DNA from: Oreohelix idahoensis
Taxonomy: Eukaryota > Mollusca > Gastropoda > Stylommatophora > Oreohelicidae
Assembly: GCA_024509875.1 (NCBI GenBank)
Contig: JAMPIV010013759.1
Span: 54,348 to 118,347, forward strand
Direction of reading: 5' to 3'
DNA length: 64,000 nt
Shown: positions 59,341-64,000 of the stretch, piece after piece
Layout: every line of letters starts with the position of its first letter
How positions within the stretch are numbered: the first letter of the stretch is position 1
Notes under the pieces: model-generated
What the model saw: only the letters and a program-made list of their open reading frames with translations
What the model was told of the DNA's origin: nothing
Database searches by the model: none
Program-made: the position numbers and the translations under genes

Positions 59341-60559
59341 TTTTGGACAACGACCATTGAACATATTTTTGTTTTAATCATATTTGGGCTGTTGATACGT
59401 TTTTTTTTTTTTTTTTATTTTTTTTTTTTTTCGCGAATTGGACTTTAGTTAACTAATTGCGATTATTCTAATCACAATTAATGTGATTCACCAAAAAAAA
59501 AAAAATTAAGTTCTTTAATTTTTTCCCACCATTGTACCGCCACAGATAAATTGTTAAAGAAGTTTATTATGTATTTTTGCATAATGACCACACTTAGTCT
59601 ATTAGCAGTTAAATCTACGCGTTAATAATTTCTATCTGTGGTATAATCATGATGTTGCACGGTTTGAAATACTGTAAGTGAAAGCGATATATTTAATACG
59701 TCACGAGGAGTTTATGACGTAATCCGTTTTGCACTAAATTATGCGCAAAATACGGTTATTTTCTTGTGCCTTTTTGTCAATTGTATCTGTCCAGAGGAAG
59801 ACGTTTATTTTCTAGCTCCCAGATTTGATGGAGGATTTTCGTATTTTTTTTTTAACGTGGCATTAAAATTTTACTACGAAGGTCGCAAAACTTGTTTTTT
59901 TTAAGAAGATTTCCGAAACTTTATGAAAAGTTCCTAACATTACTGAATAAATATTCCAGTAACATATATTTGCATCTTCATTTATCTGGTCTACACACTA
60001 TTTTGTGGTGATAACCTTTGATTGGCCACCTGCTTGTACAGCGGCGAGATATGAATCGATGAGACGAAGACTGTAGGAGGATTCTATAATTGTTATGTAC
60101 TTTCACTTTGCCATGAATGAACTTATTAATCCGTTCTTAATAAAATGTCGTTGCTTGTGGACGCCATCCACAAGGCATTCTGAAGTCATTTTTATTATCT
60201 GAAACGTTCTATGTGTAACCGCACGTCATTCTTCAAGTTGTTATCAGCCCGATGTACGATGTTTAATAATGTCGGTTGTAATTCAAGAATCTATACCAAA
60301 TCACTCCTGCTATAAAATCCCAAACCTGCAAAACAGGGACCTGCGCTAGTTTGCAGACGGAGCGTTAACCCAAGCGTTCAGATCCATTCTCACCTGGTTC
60401 AATCATTTTTAGATAGCGATTATTTTACCCGCAAAATCTAATCCGTGTTCTCTAGTTTTATTATGGTCTTTCCCTTGAAAAAAAAATGCGGTAGTCCTCT
60501 TCTCACTCCACACATTCCAGTGTCTGTCTCGGGGCGCTTTTCAAGATCTTTCTTATTTC
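59341..60559. other. AT-rich intergenic with T- and A-runs
   Basis: 59400-59432 is T-rich homopolymer and 59494-59506 an A-run. No gene recognised. Confidence 0.45.
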
Positions 60560-61230
60560 TTTGATCCATAGCTGCCGACCGTCAGAGCAGTCAGTGGCCA
60601 TCACCGCCGTGGAGACTTTCCTTGTAGAGCAACAACCAAATTGGATTCCCACTTTTGCACGCGTCGGCGGCCATCCCTTCGTACAGTGCACCCAACACCG
60701 GCTTCATTCCCTGCATCTCACCTCCACAGACCCCGACTAAAGTTTTGTTTTTGGGCGGCCTCTCTTTCTTTTTCCTTCAAGGTGTCCCATAAGCATCGCT
60801 GTTCTTGTGGTTAGCATCTAGTGTCTACTTTTCTGAGCGTCAAGATGGCATAACCCAGTCCAGCGTCCTGCCAGGCTATGCTGGTGTTGAATGTCCTCTA
60901 CTTGCTCCGAGGTGAGCAGATCTTGGTTGGTGGATGGTATTCGGTGTCAAAAGATCGTTAAATTATTTTTTTTGAGCCATGTTTTTGAAAAGAGGGAACA
61001 ATTTTCTACATGTCCTCTCTGTAACTCTCCAGCATTCCGCACCATAGAAAAGCACTGAATTATTATTTCTCTTTTTTTATGTGTAATTTTTTTGCTTGTG
61101 TTGATACTGAAAGACTTTTCCCTTGATGTTGATTTAGACTAAAAGAAGGCTATTTCATGCTATGTTTATTCTGTGTTTATGTCTTTGCTGCTCCCCGTCG
61201 GAGTTACTAATGCATCCTAGGTTAATGTGA
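60560..61230 (-). mobile_element. LINE A-family copy, 3' end, decayed
   Basis: Reverse complement of the LINE A 3' end. It starts with the same short 3' UTR (GACGGTCGGCAGC next to GGATCAAAG near 60565-60590), then DATR-like and ERPPKNKTLVGVCGGEMQ (the RGRPKTTWRR region, degraded). Further on it matches the segments at LINE A 3000-3120 (GGTGCGGAATGCTGGAGAGT near 61030-61050). Many indels. Confidence 0.72.
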
Positions 61231-61475
61231 TACGGGGTACTATTCCTTAAATAGCTTGGACTTGCTATGGATTGGATCCAGAGTGCAATTGGACTCCATT
61301 GCTTTTGACACTCCTGTCTCTATTTAGGAGGCCTTGAGTCGCCTTCCAGGGTTATGCTAATAGCTTTGCACGTAATAGTTACTGTGGGTTCAATTTTGGT
61401 CAGACATATCCCAACTCCCTGGCCCGCACCAACAGGCACTCAGGCTCCACACAAACACGTCTATAACCATTGAAC
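61231..61475. other. Unassigned spacer
   Basis: No gene or repeat recognised; it may include the diverged upstream part of the LINE A copy. Confidence 0.3.
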
Positions 61476-61989
61476 AGTGTACAAATTATTTATTACACCC
61501 ACCAATATTTAGTTCAGGCATCTCTTCAAAGTGCACAATATAAGGATTCTCTTCTAGTCGTGTCTAGACTACAGGTCCTCGTCCTCGGGAGACATCATGC
61601 ATTTTTAATAAAGGGTCTGGTACTCACGCATTTAGAAAAACTTCACACTCTGCTTTTTGCCTAAAAACTGATAATTACACTTGCAGTAGAAGCTCTGTAA
61701 TACCAATTGATGGTAAAAAACATAGCATGCAGGTGGATTAATAACACAAGCTGAAGATATCGTCCATACGGACATATGCCATCTACACAGGCCGAAGACA
61801 CAAGCCCAAGTGATTTTAAAGAACGCTTCAACTTGTTCTCCCAATTTAAAGTTGCCGTCCCTGCTCATTAATTTTTGAGCAGCCCGACAAGACGTCACTT
61901 CCTGTAATACCACGGACTACCGTGTATAAACAATTTACAAACCAGGAAATGATCGTATACAAAACATGATATGATATCTACTCATATCA
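61476..61989 (-). repeat. Candidate 3' LTR of a minus-strand Gypsy element
   Basis: On the minus strand a purine tract (GTCCAGGGGGGAAGTAAAA, 62008-61990) is followed by TGATATGAGTAGATATCATA. This looks like a polypurine tract and LTR start. AATAAATAATTT near the far end could be its polyadenylation signal. The LTR's other end is a guess. Confidence 0.4.
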
Positions 61990-62008
61990 TTTTACTTCCC
62001 CCCTGGAC

Positions 62009-63489
62009 TAAAATAATGAAAAGGAACTTTTCATTATTTCCATAGTACAATCTACAAGGTTCACTGGGAGAAACCATACTGACAATATCCTCAATCCTTA
62101 ACTGTCATCCTTATGATAGCACCTAGAGGTGTTGCTCCATAATCGACAATTTGACACACAAGGTGTGGTATTTTAGTATTTAACATTACCAAACCCATTA
62201 TCGGTTAGAAGACGCTCAGTTGACACAAATGTGAGGTAACTTCATTAATTAGAAGGCATTGTGGGAAAAAGTCAAAATGTCAGACATGGCACTCTTACAG
62301 CATACAAATGTCAGACAAACGCCTTAACTACATGTCGGTCATGTAAGGTCTACCTGATCTATCTAATGAAATGCAATAAATAAGCAATCTAAAGACAGAA
62401 TATATCATATGAGGCAGACGAGACAAAATATAAATGTTGACTGAGACAATAGTCAAAATAGTTATTAATATTTGTATGTAGCCAATTGTCATGTGGTGAA
62501 TGACAATGTTAATATGATGTCATATGAAGATTATAATACATAATATCTTACAACATGGTATGAAAAGCTGATATCGGTTATACTAAGTGGAGAGCTAACT
62601 CAATGTAATTCATTTACTAATAGGTAATACCAGATCTTACTTGAAACATGTGTATATAATCGACAATTGTTAGTTAAAAACTGTGTTCATGTTAGGACCA
62701 TGCAAAGTCCTTCCTGTTAGAAGTAATTACAAGCATTAAAGTTTCAATAAGTCAGTAATTCGCACTTATCCACGCATCATTGTTATTAATTTTCCAGTTA
62801 AGTAAACATATGCAGGAATGAAATAGTTTATTGAGAAAAAATAAGAATCAATTTTTCCTCCTTTTCGGATGTCGATGTTTGTCTTCCATGCAATAGCATA
62901 TACAGACACAGATACCAGTTATTCATTCTGTACTTGAGAATTTTTATAAGTCCATGTTGAAATAGAATCTCACTGTTATGTCCCTTTTTGAACTTTGGAG
63001 TAAGTAATTTTTAGTTACTTCCCTTTTTTCAAAACGATATAGTCATATAATTAGTGGCAAAATCATTTTGGAAATTGCAGGCAAAGTATCTGAAATGTAC
63101 AGAATTGGATATTCCATATCTGCCAAGAGAGTCTTTCTATCAACGAGTTATGCTGTAGCGAAGTATTGTCCTTGACCAAGTGGAATTAGACATTTCTACG
63201 CCGAACGATTGAATATAATCAGTTGACTTCCAGATGGACAGAAAATTCATCAATCAATCATGTTGCTTGGCACTAAATGTCTCATGTTTTGCAACCGGTT
63301 TAAGTTGCATGACGAAGCAATGTGTGGATGTTAATCCCTGAAATATGCTGGATATATCTTGTTAAACAGAAGGCATGTGCCTTAGTTTATATGATGCTTC
63401 ATTATGTGTTGAAAATAAATCCTGACTTGTCAGAAAGGAAGTTCTGTACTTATTGAAGTATCAAAGTTGGATCGCAGTAGCATTTGTGG
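62009..63489. other. Region where the Gypsy integrase would be expected; nothing recognised
   Basis: If 61476-61989 is a 3' LTR and 63490-63870 an RNase H, integrase should lie here on the minus strand. I see no integrase motif, so it is lost or too decayed. Confidence 0.35.
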
Positions 63490-63870
63490 CGACAACTGGG
63501 AGATAGTCGGATGCTTCACGCATCTCGACAAAACGTCAGCCTATCACATTCACTTTTCCCTCACGATGGGCGAATTTATCTGGTATTGATTGGGCTGAAG
63601 GGCAAATGAGGCACGGGCAGCTTTTGCATTCTGAAATCTCGCTGTTTTTCAGGTAAGAGAGTGCTCTCTGGGTCAGTTCTCGAGTGTAAGAAACTTGCAC
63701 CAAGCAGGTAGCGCTGCAGTTTGGAGAAGCAGAAAACAAGAGCCAGCAGCTCTCTTTCATTGACGGGTATAACGCTGCTCAGTAGGGCGTTAGCTTCTGC
63801 TAACATAAAGTGTCCGGATGCAAACAGCCATTCCTTCTTGCAACAGCGAACCTCCATTGGATGGTTTTTT
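63490..63870 (-). pseudogene. Gypsy RNase H fragment
   Basis: Minus strand: LLSSVIPVNERELLALVFCFSKLQRYLLG is the Gypsy RNase H E-R-E-L-L-A-x-V-F block. After a frameshift come ARASFALQ, then REGKVNV and ADVLSRC, the conserved RNase H end. Short of a full domain, with at least two frameshifts. Confidence 0.72.
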
Positions 63871-64000
63871 GAAGCTCGACTCTAAGACGCCCAACTTAAA
63901 AGTCCTTCTACCACCTATAAACATACTTAAAAAAATTAAAATTAATAATACTATAACTATTATCTAACTATATAAAGATGAGATTAAAGATCAACATAGT

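Overview
The window looks like nuclear DNA of a metazoan, most likely a gastropod or other mollusc. That is an inference from three things: an AIG1/GIMAP-type GTPase of the kind expanded in molluscs, RTE-type LINEs often annotated there as 'craniofacial development protein 2-like', and a Gypsy element of the Gmr1-like (integrase before reverse transcriptase) type. There are no operons or bacterial genes. Many long reading frames open only from GTG or TTG, or are repeat artefacts. Almost all recognisable coding sequence belongs to transposable elements.

Layout, left part. 1-12732 is a three-level nest. A LINE ('LINE B', 1-225 continued at 10923-12732) was hit by an RTE-like LINE ('LINE A', 226-10922) that left a 12-bp target-site duplication. 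LINE A was then hit by a 7.4-kb LTR element (3156-10522; 5-bp duplication CATGC). The LTR element has no recognisable pol and carries one unknown coiled-coil ORF (6268-7671). LINE B ends abruptly against the 3' end of a mariner transposon (12733-13006). 14600-22286 is a decayed Gmr1-like Gypsy element with both LTRs and duplication GATGG.

Middle. A decayed LINE (about 23510-24665), a head-to-head pair of tRNA-derived SINE copies forming a long palindrome (24757-25225), a 22-bp and a 58-bp tandem repeat, then the one convincing host gene, an AIG1-type GTPase on the minus strand (27692-28582) with an unusual P-loop. Upstream of it lies a second nested LINE pair (28676-29764). Further right are a mariner 5' end (30956-31300), the gag start of another LTR element (minus, 31584-31980) and a Penelope-like element with a GIY-YIG domain (minus, 33180-34860).

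Right. A 15-bp tandem repeat (37319-37548) precedes a 14-kb satellite (37621-51600) with a 36-bp unit made of two related 18-bp halves. The unit is open on the minus strand as a 12-residue repeat (LVSYVQLVSNVQ). The array is highly regular to about 46.7 kb, then becomes riddled with small indels. From 51.6 kb to the end there are only badly decayed LINE and Gypsy pieces, a GA microsatellite, and one possible terminal exon of a host gene (minus, 55165-55345).

The elements do not form a pathway. Their relationship is historical: successive insertions into each other.
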